The translations under genes were made by a program, and so were the position numbers. A stretch of DNA of 30,149 bases from Pseudomonadota bacterium (GTDB lineage: Bacteria; Pseudomonadota; Gammaproteobacteria; UBA11654), in contig JAPOHS010000006.1 of NCBI GenBank assembly GCA_029979325.1, positions 1 to 30,149 on the forward strand, in the 5' to 3' direction. The notes beneath the pieces were generated by a model. The model made no database searches. It saw only the letters and a list, made by a program, of their open reading frames with translations, and had not been told where the DNA came from. Every line of letters begins with the position of its first letter. The stretch's first letter is position 1. This document shows positions 15,054 through 22,842 of the stretch, piece by piece.

Positions 15054-16588
15054 TTTGTCTCTTCGATAGTGGCATTGAATAAATCGACATATTCTTGAAC
15101 TAGAGGATCAGAGCTGGCCCTGGACTCATTCATAATGATTTGTTCTTCGTTTTTAATTTTTTCTTCCCCTGCCAATGTTTGCCCATTTTCAGCTTCAATC
15201 TGAATGATGACTTTTTTAAATCCATCGTAGTGATTCGTAAGGTATGATTTTAAACCATCTACAGCTCTATCGATCATCTGATGTTCATTTTCACTGTGAA
15301 TTTTTAAGTAAAGAACATTGTCATCCATACGGTCAAAGAAACAATTGGCAGCAAGTTGTTTAACTGCACCTCTTATGCTCATTCTTGAGACCTCTTTGGT
15401 CCAGTTTTTTGACGAAAAAATCTTTGGATCAGTGTGCCCATTGACTAACGGTTCTGATTTTTTAATTTTTTTTTCTACAGAATCAGATGCTTTATTTGGG
15501 ACGGACTGCGTATCAGATATCTGAAAGGCATACATCCGAAGAACAGCCATTGTGAATCCTTCTCTGGCACTAGGGGCCAAGGACAGGTCTTTTTTTGAAT
15601 TGATGGCAATCTGGTAAATCAATTGGATGAGTTCGGGTGAGTGACTATTTGATAGTTCGATGATTTCATCTTGAACATCGACTTTGGAGGTATCTAAAAC
15701 TTGAAGATAGGCAATATCTTGAGCAATGCTTGCAATGTTATCTAGAACATCATGATAGTTAGGGTACTTAGAGTCCAATCCATCGAGTTGCTCTCTGAGC
15801 AGTTTCGAGTCCTGATTAAGAATAGATTGGACAATCGAAAGAGCATATTTGTTGTCAATTAACCCGAGCATATCGATTACATTATCTTCAGATAATTCAT
15901 AGTCTTCATAAGCTAAAGCCTGATCCAATAAGCTCAAAGCGTCTCTCATGCTTCCGTCAGCTGATTTGCTGATAATGGATAACGCGCCCTCCTCGTATTT
16001 TATTTTTTCTGCATCGAGTATTTCTTTCATTCTCTCAGCAATTTGTTCTTCTGATATTTTCTTTAGATTGAACTTTAAACACCTGGACAAAACTGTGATT
16101 GGGATTTTTTCACTTTCGGTGGTCGCCAATAAGAACTTCATATGCTCCGGCGGTTCTTCGAGTGTCTTTAAAAGCGCATTGAATGCTTCTTTTGTCAATT
16201 GATGCACTTCATCAATCAAGTAAACCTTATATCGTCCTACAGTTGGAGTGTATTGAGCGTTTTCCAATAACTCTCTCGTGTCATCAATTCCTCGTTGTGA
16301 AGCTGCATCAACTTCTATTAGATCCATGAAGTTGCCCTCATCAATTGAGACACAGGATTTACATTTACCGCATGGCTCAGGTGTGATGCCTGTGTCACAA
16401 TTCAAGGATTTTGCAAACAATCTAGCAATGGTGGTTTTCCCGACACCTCTCGTTCCAGTGAACAACAATGCATGATGTACTTTGTTCTGCTTAAGCGAGT
16501 TTTGAATGGCTTTTACAACATGATCTTGCCCCGAGACTTCTGAAAAGCTCTTGGGGCGCCATTTTCTTGCCAGTACTAAATAGTTCAT
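15050..16588 (-). CDS. dnaX: DNA polymerase III subunit tau (and probably gamma)
   Basis: Clamp-loader ATPase of the replicase. Walker A GTRGVGKT (45-52), zinc module C64/C73/C76/C79, Walker B LIDEVHQLT (124-132), the FNALLKTLEEPPEH stretch (136-149), sensor 1 in TTESEKIPITVLSRC (156-170), and domain III to about 350. After residue 371 the linker is encoded by nine A, TT, six A (VEKKIKK). Domains IV-V continue to 512 aa, short of the 643 aa of E. coli tau. Slippage at the A9 run reaches a stop at once in the -1 frame, so a roughly 375-aa gamma is likely. A partial -10-like hexamer precedes the ATG; no Shine-Dalgarno is seen. Confidence 0.97.
   Translation of the reverse strand: MNYLVLARKWRPKSFSEVSGQDHVVKAIQNSLKQNKVHHALLFTGTRGVGKTTIARLFAKSLNCDTGITPEPCGKCKSCVSIDEGNFMDLIEVDAASQRGIDDTRELLENAQYTPTVGRYKVYLIDEVHQLTKEAFNALLKTLEEPPEHMKFLLATTESEKIPITVLSRCLKFNLKKISEEQIAERMKEILDAEKIKYEEGALSIISKSADGSMRDALSLLDQALAYEDYELSEDNVIDMLGLIDNKYALSIVQSILNQDSKLLREQLDGLDSKYPNYHDVLDNIASIAQDIAYLQVLDTSKVDVQDEIIELSNSHSPELIQLIYQIAINSKKDLSLAPSAREGFTMAVLRMYAFQISDTQSVPNKASDSVEKKIKKSEPLVNGHTDPKIFSSKNWTKEVSRMSIRGAVKQLAANCFFDRMDDNVLYLKIHSENEHQMIDRAVDGLKSYLTNHYDGFKKVIIQIEAENGQTLAGEEKIKNEEQIIMNESRASSDPLVQEYVDLFNATIEETK
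15438..15475 (-). promoter_or_regulatory. putative dnaX slippage/frameshift signal
   Basis: On the minus strand the coding sequence runs G, nine A (15474-15466), TT, six A. In frame this is GAA AAA AAA ATT AAA AAA. A -1 shift or one extra A gives GAA AAA AAA AAT TAA, with the stop at 15464-15462. Losing one A gives a stop after six further codons. A weak stem (CCGTT/AATGG, 15451-15438) lies 14 nt downstream of the run. Domain position equals that of the tau/gamma switch in other bacteria. Confidence 0.65.
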
Positions 16589-16659
16589 CGTCTAAGAAAT
16601 TTAACAACACAGTGGAATAAGATATATTACAATCTTCTCAGTTAGAAGTAACCATAGAA

Positions 16660-18117
16660 ATGAATGAAGAACACATAGATGTATTAATAGTCGGTGCTGG
16701 TATATCTGGGATTGGTGCTGGATATTATTTAAAAAATAAATGTCCAAGTAAAAGCTTTAAGATCCTTGAGTCTCGAAAAAACTTAGGCGGTACATGGGAT
16801 TTATTTAGATATCCAGGAATTCGTTCTGACTCTGATATGACAACGATGGGTTACAGATTCAAACCATGGACTGGAAAAAACTTGGTTGCTGGTGGCGATG
16901 CTATTTTGGATTATCTGAATACGGTTGTTGATGAGAATGACTTCAGAGATAAAATTCAATTTGATTCACACGTAACAAAAGCATCATGGAAATCAGATGA
17001 ATCAAAATGGTATGTCAATTATCAAAGTAATACTGATGACAATGTGAGTGTAATTAGCTGCAATTTTTTATACTTTTGTGTTGGTTACTATGACTATGAG
17101 AATGGTCATGAACCAGAATTCGAAGGTCAAAGTGACTTCAATGGAGAGATTATTCACCCCCAACATTGGCCAGAAGGTCTCAATTACAAAGACAAAAATG
17201 TTGTGGTTATTGGAAGTGGCGCCACTGCAGTCACATTGATTCCATCTATGGCAGATGAAACAAAACATATCACCATGCTACAACGTTCACCCACTTATTA
17301 TATGGTCAGACCCAACATAGACCCCATTGGTGCATTCTTTAGACGATTCATGGGCAAAACTGTGTCTTACTTTGTAATGCGCTGGAAAAATATCCAATTG
17401 CAATCATGGTTCTTTAAGCGAGCAAGAAAAGATCCGAAACTGATTAAAGAATTCCTGATTGGTGTCGTAAAAGAAAAGCTCAACCCTGAATACAATGTAG
17501 ATAAGCATTTTACACCTTCATATAATCCATGGGAGCAACGACTCTGTCTTGTCCCAGATGGTGATTTATTCAATGCTATTAACGAAGGAAAAGCCTCAGT
17601 TGTCACAGATCATATTGATTCATTTACATCAAATGGAATTAAACTCAAATCAGGCAATGAGCTGCAAGCAGACATCATCGTGACAGCAACTGGTCTAAAA
17701 TTGATGGTATGCAGCAATATTGAAATTAAAGTGGATGATGAGACCATCGATATTTCAAAAACCATGACTTATAAAGGCATGATGCTTGGTGATGTTCCAA
17801 ATGTGGTATGGACATTTGGCTATACGAATGCATCATGGACTTTGAGGGCTGACTTAACAGCAGAGTATACGTGTAAGATCCTAAATTATATGGACAAGCA
17901 TGGTTACAAAGTTGCTACTCCATCCCCAAATTCTGAAATTGGTGAAGAAGGCACATGGCTTGATTTCAATTCTGGTTATGTAACAAGATCTGCTCATCTA
18001 TTCCCAAGACAAGGTAATAGAGATCCATGGAGAAATACACAGAACTATATCAAAGATGTTGTGGACCTTAGATATGGAAAAGTTAAGGCTGAGGAGCTGA
18101 TTTTCAGCAAAAACTAG
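16660..18117 (+). CDS. EthA-like flavin-containing Baeyer-Villiger monooxygenase
   Basis: FAD- and NADPH-dependent monooxygenase that inserts oxygen beside a carbonyl to give an ester or lactone, or oxidises sulfur. First Rossmann motif GAGISG (12-17), GGTWDLFRYPGIRSDSDM (43-60), the Baeyer-Villiger fingerprint FNGEIIHPQHWP (160-171, FxGxxxHxxxWP), and second dinucleotide motif GSGATA (185-190). The fingerprint, the RYPGIRSDSD block, YNPWEQRLCLVPDGDLF and the YTNASWTLRADL stretch are shared with mycobacterial EthA (MymA-like group), which activates ethionamide. Length 485 aa matches. No ethR-type regulator adjoins. It is a single plus-strand gene converging with the MFS gene (4-bp overlap). 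Confidence 0.93.
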   Translation: MNEEHIDVLIVGAGISGIGAGYYLKNKCPSKSFKILESRKNLGGTWDLFRYPGIRSDSDMTTMGYRFKPWTGKNLVAGGDAILDYLNTVVDENDFRDKIQFDSHVTKASWKSDESKWYVNYQSNTDDNVSVISCNFLYFCVGYYDYENGHEPEFEGQSDFNGEIIHPQHWPEGLNYKDKNVVVIGSGATAVTLIPSMADETKHITMLQRSPTYYMVRPNIDPIGAFFRRFMGKTVSYFVMRWKNIQLQSWFFKRARKDPKLIKEFLIGVVKEKLNPEYNVDKHFTPSYNPWEQRLCLVPDGDLFNAINEGKASVVTDHIDSFTSNGIKLKSGNELQADIIVTATGLKLMVCSNIEIKVDDETIDISKTMTYKGMMLGDVPNVVWTFGYTNASWTLRADLTAEYTCKILNYMDKHGYKVATPSPNSEIGEEGTWLDFNSGYVTRSAHLFPRQGNRDPWRNTQNYIKDVVDLRYGKVKAEELIFSKN

Positions 18118-19376
18118 CTTGATTCTTGTCGCTTCTTCCCTGCGAAGTAATATAGAGGTAGACAAATTGCAGCCAAGGCTTGAAATGTGATAATTGTCAC
18201 AGAATATGGATTCTCAATACCCATGGCAATCAAAGCATCAATCATTATGCCAGCCGTAGTTGTCGAAAATCCAAGGCCGATAAAATTCACCATAAAGATA
18301 TAGTAAGCGAGAACAACTGCCTTGTGGTTCTTGGGAGCCATTTCCTGAACTGCTGAGGTTGTGGGTCCATATATTGTTCCCCATTGAAAAAAGCCAAGAA
18401 ACATCAGAGCAAAAAATAAAGTTCCTGTATCATCTGTTAATCTATACAAAAGAATAAATGGAGTGAATATCAACAAACACCAAAATAGAAACAGTTGTCT
18501 CCCATTGCCTGTTTTTCTTACATAATAATCACTGCCAAGCCCGCCAAATAGAGTGCCCAGAATACCTGCAGGAAGTCCAATTGATCCGCTAATCAGAAGT
18601 ATTTGTGCTCGATCAAAACCCTTGTCATTGACCAACCATAACTGATCAAAAACCGTAGCGCCAAGAACAAAGTTCACTGCTATGCCAGCGTAGATTGTAA
18701 GTCTTAACGATAAGTTTGATCTTATGGTGGCTCTCAGCTCTGAAAATGATTCCTTTAAGACGTCGATATTGATATTCAATTTGCCTTCATTCAAAATCAT
18801 GTCTTCTTGCCGTTTATCGGATTCTTTAAAGAAATAAGTAATGAATGCCAATATCAAGCCAAGTACTCCCAGTGCATAGAAGCAATTTCTCCATCCCCAT
18901 ATTGGACCAAGATAACCTGCAATATAGAATGACAGTGCTACACCGAGGGGAACTGCAATGTAATAGAATCCTGCGACAAAGCCCATGTTTCTTTTTGGAA
19001 AATAATCTGACATATACGATATGGCTGTTGGTGTAAGTATGGATTCACCGACTCCAATAAATATTCTTGGTAAAAATAGCATCCAAAAGTTTTTGGCCAT
19101 TCCTGTTGCTGCAGTTAAAAGTGACCACAATGCTACACCAATTGCCATGAATTTCGGTCTATGAACACGATCAGCAATTGCTCCCATGATTACGCCCATT
19201 ACAGAGTAAAAAATGATGAAAGCCAAACCTGTTAAAATTCCAAATTCAGTATTGGTCAGTCCCAAGTCTGGAACAATGAAGTTTGAAAAACTCGCCAATA
19301 ATTGACGATCAACAAAACTAAGAACATTCAGTGTTGTGAGATAAAAGAGAATGTAGTATTTGTATCTTGAATTCAC
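18114..19376 (-). CDS. MFS transporter, spinster-like
   Basis: Twelve-segment major facilitator of 420 aa. TM1 region LNVLSFVDRQLLASF and motif A GAIADRVHRPKFM (about 62-74) plus RIFIGVGESILTPTAISYMSDYFPKRNMG (motif-rich TM4-5 region) match the spinster-like group often found in catabolic clusters of aromatic, sterol and terpenoid degraders. Start is GTG, overlapping the preceding oxidoreductase stop in GTGA, so it is the last gene of the four-gene operon starting at 22403. It probably imports or exports the compound handled by the neighbouring enzymes, which is inference from position. Confidence 0.88.
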   Translation of the reverse strand: MNSRYKYYILFYLTTLNVLSFVDRQLLASFSNFIVPDLGLTNTEFGILTGLAFIIFYSVMGVIMGAIADRVHRPKFMAIGVALWSLLTAATGMAKNFWMLFLPRIFIGVGESILTPTAISYMSDYFPKRNMGFVAGFYYIAVPLGVALSFYIAGYLGPIWGWRNCFYALGVLGLILAFITYFFKESDKRQEDMILNEGKLNINIDVLKESFSELRATIRSNLSLRLTIYAGIAVNFVLGATVFDQLWLVNDKGFDRAQILLISGSIGLPAGILGTLFGGLGSDYYVRKTGNGRQLFLFWCLLIFTPFILLYRLTDDTGTLFFALMFLGFFQWGTIYGPTTSAVQEMAPKNHKAVVLAYYIFMVNFIGLGFSTTTAGIMIDALIAMGIENPYSVTIITFQALAAICLPLYYFAGKKRQESS

Positions 19377-20377
19377 TCGCTTTTGATTTGTATTGCCACT
19401 TTCCCTTTTGCTTCTCGATTTGCTAATGACTCAATTGCCTCTCTTGTCTGTTCAAGAGAATAAATTTTTTCAACTTTTGGCTGAATCATTTTCTTGGCAT
19501 GCATTTCAAATAATTCATTGAAGTTTTGTGCATTCAGCATTGCTTCTCTAATGCAAAAGCTACCCCAAAAAACTCCGACTATCTGACAACCTTTTAACAA
19601 TGCCAAGTTAAGTGGAATCTTTGGAATGCTTGATGTAAATCCAATCACAAGATACCTTCCTTTCCATGCCATTGCTCTCAAAGCTGGTTCTGAATAGTGG
19701 CCTCCAACTGGATCAAATACTACATCCACACCATTTCCATTGGTTAGTTCTTTGATTTTATTTGAGAAAGCCTTTTGATCATTGCTGTCACTTAAGTCTT
19801 TTGGATAGAGAATTGTTTCATCTGCACCGGCTTCTTTGCATAGCTCTAATTTTTCCAATTCTGATGCAGCAGCAATGACCCTTGCACCCATTGCTTTCGC
19901 CACATGAATAGCAGATATACCTAATCCTCCGGCGGCACCCATTATCAGAACGTTATCATTTTCCTGAAGTTCAGCTCTTTGCTTGAAAGCATGTATTGAT
20001 GTCCCATAATTCAATGGAAAGATTGAACCTGTCAAATAATCCATCGATTCAGGTAATGGCATAATATTAAACTGATTACAAATTGCGTATTCAGCAAAAC
20101 CACCGCTACCTTTGAATCCTATGACTCGGTCTCCTGGCTTCCATCCCTTAACATTTGAACCTACATCTTTAATGAGACCTGTAAATTCTCCACCTGGTGA
20201 AAATGGGAATTCAGGCTTGATTTGATATAAACCTTGAACCACCAAAACATCAGGGAATGCCACGCCTGCTGCATAGACTTCAATGAGGACATCATTATCA
20301 CCCGGTGTTGGGATATCAATACTCTCTATTTTATGTGAAGCGATTGGTCCAAATTCTTTGCATAAATAAGCCTTCAT
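19373..20377 (-). CDS. NADPH:quinone oxidoreductase-type MDR enzyme
   Basis: Zinc-independent medium-chain dehydrogenase/reductase (334 aa). N-terminal GroES-like domain with PGDNDVLIEVYAAGVAFPDVLVVQG and PGGEFTGLIKDVG, then the Rossmann motif GAAGGLGISAIHVAKAMGARVIAA, and DVVFDPVGGHYSEPALRAMAWKGRYLVIGF. These match quinone/alkene reductases that use NADPH. The catalytic zinc ligands of alcohol dehydrogenases are absent. A good AAAGGAGTA precedes the ATG. It lies 2 bp after the lactonase-like gene and shares GTGA with the downstream MFS gene. It could reduce an enone or quinone in the same pathway. Confidence 0.9.
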   Translation of the reverse strand: MKAYLCKEFGPIASHKIESIDIPTPGDNDVLIEVYAAGVAFPDVLVVQGLYQIKPEFPFSPGGEFTGLIKDVGSNVKGWKPGDRVIGFKGSGGFAEYAICNQFNIMPLPESMDYLTGSIFPLNYGTSIHAFKQRAELQENDNVLIMGAAGGLGISAIHVAKAMGARVIAAASELEKLELCKEAGADETILYPKDLSDSNDQKAFSNKIKELTNGNGVDVVFDPVGGHYSEPALRAMAWKGRYLVIGFTSSIPKIPLNLALLKGCQIVGVFWGSFCIREAMLNAQNFNELFEMHAKKMIQPKVEKIYSLEQTREAIESLANREAKGKVAIQIKSE

Positions 20378-20379
20378 TG

Positions 20380-21531
20380 TTACTCCTTTGATATTTCTAC
20401 TGAGGCGATTCGATCGCCGTGATATGTGCCAAAATATAACTGTCCATTCACTGATAATGCAACAGTCGCAGTGCCCATGACAGTATTTGAATATTTGTAA
20501 GAATTGACAAGCGATAAATCAGATTGTTTTAGATGATAAGCTGCAAATGGAAGTGGGCATTGATTGATCATCGGATCCTCAAAAATATCTTTTGCAAATA
20601 CCCCACAGTAAATCAATGAATCTAGACCGCTGTAATCTTGAGTGCCAACCCATAAGTAATCGCCGTCGATTGTAATGTTGTCTGGTATTCCGTTCATACT
20701 GAATGATGCTTCTATTGTCTTTGAGCTCAAATTGTATTTTGATATCTTATTGCCAAATGCATAGTTGATAAATAAATTGCTTTCATCGTTAGACAGCTCA
20801 ACGCCGTTTGGAAAAGCGCCATCTGTATTGATCAATCTTTTGAAACCATTTCTTCTTGTCCAATGGTAGACGTAACCCGTATCCTCTTTTGTAGTGTCCA
20901 AGACAGCAAGCATTAATAGAGATATATTTTTATCGTACATTTGGGAAACATAAAATGAACCATTGGACTTCAGTGCAACATCGTTGAAGTATCCATGCGC
21001 CGGAGCATCAACGCACCCTCTCCATGTAAGTGACCAAGCATCATTGATTTCAATCAATTCAAATAATTCAATGGTTTCTGTAGGCATATGATTGATGATA
21101 GCCAGTTGATAAGACCCGTCTATTCGTTGATTGATATCGATGCCATGGGGAGAAAATATCATGTTCTCTCTCTCACATTCTGGATCTCCCCAGACATTAT
21201 CAGACATTTCGATTTCTATATTTTTCTTAGTGCCATCTGTCGTATCCAATAACGATAAATTTCCACGAACATTAACTGGGCTCAATGGGGTGATTGCACC
21301 GAATTCGGATACGAGTATGTGCCTGCCATCTGGAAGTACTGCTAGATCTTCAGGATTTTGAAAGTCACAATAAACAGTCAAAGCATCATCGGATTGACAT
21401 CCTTCAATATAGTTGACTTGTTCGATATTTGTTTGAGTGACAAACAAATAAACCAGCAATGCAATAAAGGTAATGAACAAACAAATAATTGTAATAACAA
21501 TGTATCGAAGAATTTTGTATAAAATTACCAC
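20380..21531 (-). CDS. paraoxonase/SMP-30-like six-bladed propeller hydrolase (putative lactonase), membrane-anchored
   Basis: Calcium-dependent beta-propeller of 383 aa with an uncleaved-looking N-terminal membrane helix (7-31), as in mammalian paraoxonase. The propeller keeps paraoxonase PON1 calcium-site and active-site landmarks: E61-D62 in NPEDLAVLPDG (PON1 E53/D54), H129 in FSPHGID (H115), N183-D184 in YFNDVAL (N168/D169), N242 in PNGVELS (N224), and D284-N285 in IPDNITIDG (D269/N270). PON enzymes hydrolyse lactones and aryl esters. The start is GTG within the 3' end of the upstream SDR gene (7-bp overlap). With a Baeyer-Villiger monooxygenase nearby, a lactone substrate is attractive; quorum-signal lactone hydrolysis is an alternative. 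Confidence 0.82.
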   Translation of the reverse strand: MVILYKILRYIVITIICLFITFIALLVYLFVTQTNIEQVNYIEGCQSDDALTVYCDFQNPEDLAVLPDGRHILVSEFGAITPLSPVNVRGNLSLLDTTDGTKKNIEIEMSDNVWGDPECERENMIFSPHGIDINQRIDGSYQLAIINHMPTETIELFELIEINDAWSLTWRGCVDAPAHGYFNDVALKSNGSFYVSQMYDKNISLLMLAVLDTTKEDTGYVYHWTRRNGFKRLINTDGAFPNGVELSNDESNLFINYAFGNKISKYNLSSKTIEASFSMNGIPDNITIDGDYLWVGTQDYSGLDSLIYCGVFAKDIFEDPMINQCPLPFAAYHLKQSDLSLVNSYKYSNTVMGTATVALSVNGQLYFGTYHGDRIASVEISKE

Positions 21532-22403
21532 TCGCCTTTATTGCCCATGAGTGTTCCTTTTAGGATTTCCTGCATGTCAGCAGATTGTGGCTCGGTTCTT
21601 GCAAGAATTCTTGAAAATCTTTCTTTGATCATATCATCATAACTTGTATGCGGAAGGATATAAAAATGATTCTGCTTGATGGCATCAAATGTTGTGTCGG
21701 CGATTTCATTGGGTTCTTTGCCTCTCTTTAATACTGATGAGGCCAGTTTTTTTAGTATAAAGTTTGTTTTATTAGATGAGGAAAGATGATCTGGTCTGTT
21801 TCGATTTGATTCAATAATATTGGTATTGACAAACCCCGGGCACAATACTGAGGCACCAATGTTTGCTTTGATATTCTTCAGTCCTTGCCATAATGATTCG
21901 CTCAATGCCAATGCAGCATGCTTGCTGACACCATAAATAGCTTCCCCAGGCAAAATTCCTGCAAGAGATATTGTATTTAAAACATGGCCCTCTTCCTTAT
22001 GATTGATCATGTGGGGTACAAACGATTGAATACCGTAGAGGGTCCCGTAAAAATTAACTCCCAAAACCCAATCCCAGTCTTTTTCGTCCAATTCCCATAT
22101 TCCATCAGCAACCACAGTGCTGGCCACACCGGCATTGTTACAAAGTATGTGAACCTTGCTGAAAGCTTTTACTGATTCATTGAATAAGTAATCTACGGAG
22201 TCTTTATGCATCACATCTATATTGATTCCAAATGACTCAACACCAATGTTTGATATCTTTTTTACAGCAATATCTAAAGCATCTTGCTCAATATCAGCAA
22301 GAACAATGTTCATTCCTTCATTGGCGAATTTTTCTGCCAATGCATAACCGATCCCGCTGGCAGCTCCTGTGATTACTGCTGTTTTACCTTTAAATTCTTT
22401 CAT
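21525..22403 (-). CDS. short-chain dehydrogenase/reductase (first gene of operon)
   Basis: Classical SDR of 292 aa, NAD(P)-dependent oxidoreductase of alcohol/ketone groups. Cofactor motif TGAASGIG (12-19), an Asp-containing segment VLADIEQDAL that tends to favour NAD, NNAGVAS, the Ser of SLAGILPG, and YGVSK (catalytic Tyr-x3-Lys). A long C-terminal extension past the lid (ISYDDMIKERFSRI-like region) resembles SDRs of the cyclopentanol/steroid type, but substrate is not determinable. A good AAGGAGTGA (22408-22415) precedes the ATG. The upstream 94-bp gap holds a 15-bp palindrome. Confidence 0.9.
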   Translation of the reverse strand: MKEFKGKTAVITGAASGIGYALAEKFANEGMNIVLADIEQDALDIAVKKISNIGVESFGINIDVMHKDSVDYLFNESVKAFSKVHILCNNAGVASTVVADGIWELDEKDWDWVLGVNFYGTLYGIQSFVPHMINHKEEGHVLNTISLAGILPGEAIYGVSKHAALALSESLWQGLKNIKANIGASVLCPGFVNTNIIESNRNRPDHLSSSNKTNFILKKLASSVLKRGKEPNEIADTTFDAIKQNHFYILPHTSYDDMIKERFSRILARTEPQSADMQEILKGTLMGNKGEW

Positions 22404-22454
22404 CGTTCACTCCTTGGTAAGAAAATACATATTAATTGAATGAAACATCTATGT

Positions 22455-22469
22455 CATTTGAATCAAATG
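22455..22469. promoter_or_regulatory. 15-bp palindrome upstream of the SDR-lactonase operon
   Basis: CATTTGA-A-TCAAATG is a perfect 7+1+7 inverted repeat in the 94-bp gap between the alkyltransferase stop and the SDR start. Its size and position, about 50 bp before the start codon, fit an operator for a dimeric regulator such as a TetR- or GntR-type protein, none of which is encoded in the window. Confidence 0.5.
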
Positions 22470-22497
22470 CTTGGTTAAATTTTTCAGTAATAATCAT

Positions 22498-22779
22498 TTA
22501 ATCAAATACAATCCCCTCTTTTTTCAATAATGCTTTTTTCTTTTCAACTCCTCCTTTTGCAGAGTATCCACCAATGCTGCCATCAGATGATATGACTCTA
22601 TGACATGGCGTTTTTATTGGATTAGGATTCTTTCCACAGGCATTGGCAACAGCTCGATATGCATTGGGACGACCTATGGATGATGCTAATTCTTTGTATG
22701 TTCTTGTTTCACCACGAGGGATGTCATCTATGGCTTTCCATACGTCTTTTTGAAATTGTGTTGGTTTATTATTGGACAC
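22498..22779 (-). CDS. mini O6-alkylguanine-DNA alkyltransferase (C-terminal domain only)
   Basis: Protein of 93 aa corresponding to the DNA-binding/active-site domain of Ogt/MGMT: FQKDVWKAIDDIPRGETRTYKELA (helix-turn-helix), RPNAYRAVANACGKNPNPI with the arginine finger, and PCHRVISSDGSIGGYSAKGGVEKKKALL. The methyl-accepting Cys of PCHRV is kept, unlike alkyltransferase-like (ATL) proteins that have Trp or Ala there. The N-terminal RNase H-like domain of Ogt (about 75 residues) is absent. Start is GTG, the first possible start. It may repair alkylated bases or, like ATL proteins, flag lesions for excision repair. Confidence 0.9.
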   Translation of the reverse strand: MSNNKPTQFQKDVWKAIDDIPRGETRTYKELASSIGRPNAYRAVANACGKNPNPIKTPCHRVISSDGSIGGYSAKGGVEKKKALLKKEGIVFD

Positions 22780-22842
22780 TAATTGATAGTACCTTCATCT
22801 TGTATAGCATTAAATAATAAAAAAAGTTAATCTCTAATTTGC

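Noticed and set aside
16634..16648. CTTCT-cagtt-AGAAG stem upstream of the monooxygenase gene
   Set aside because: Only five pairs with a five-base loop and no flanking extension; expected by chance in such sequence, and no riboswitch or terminator feature accompanies it.
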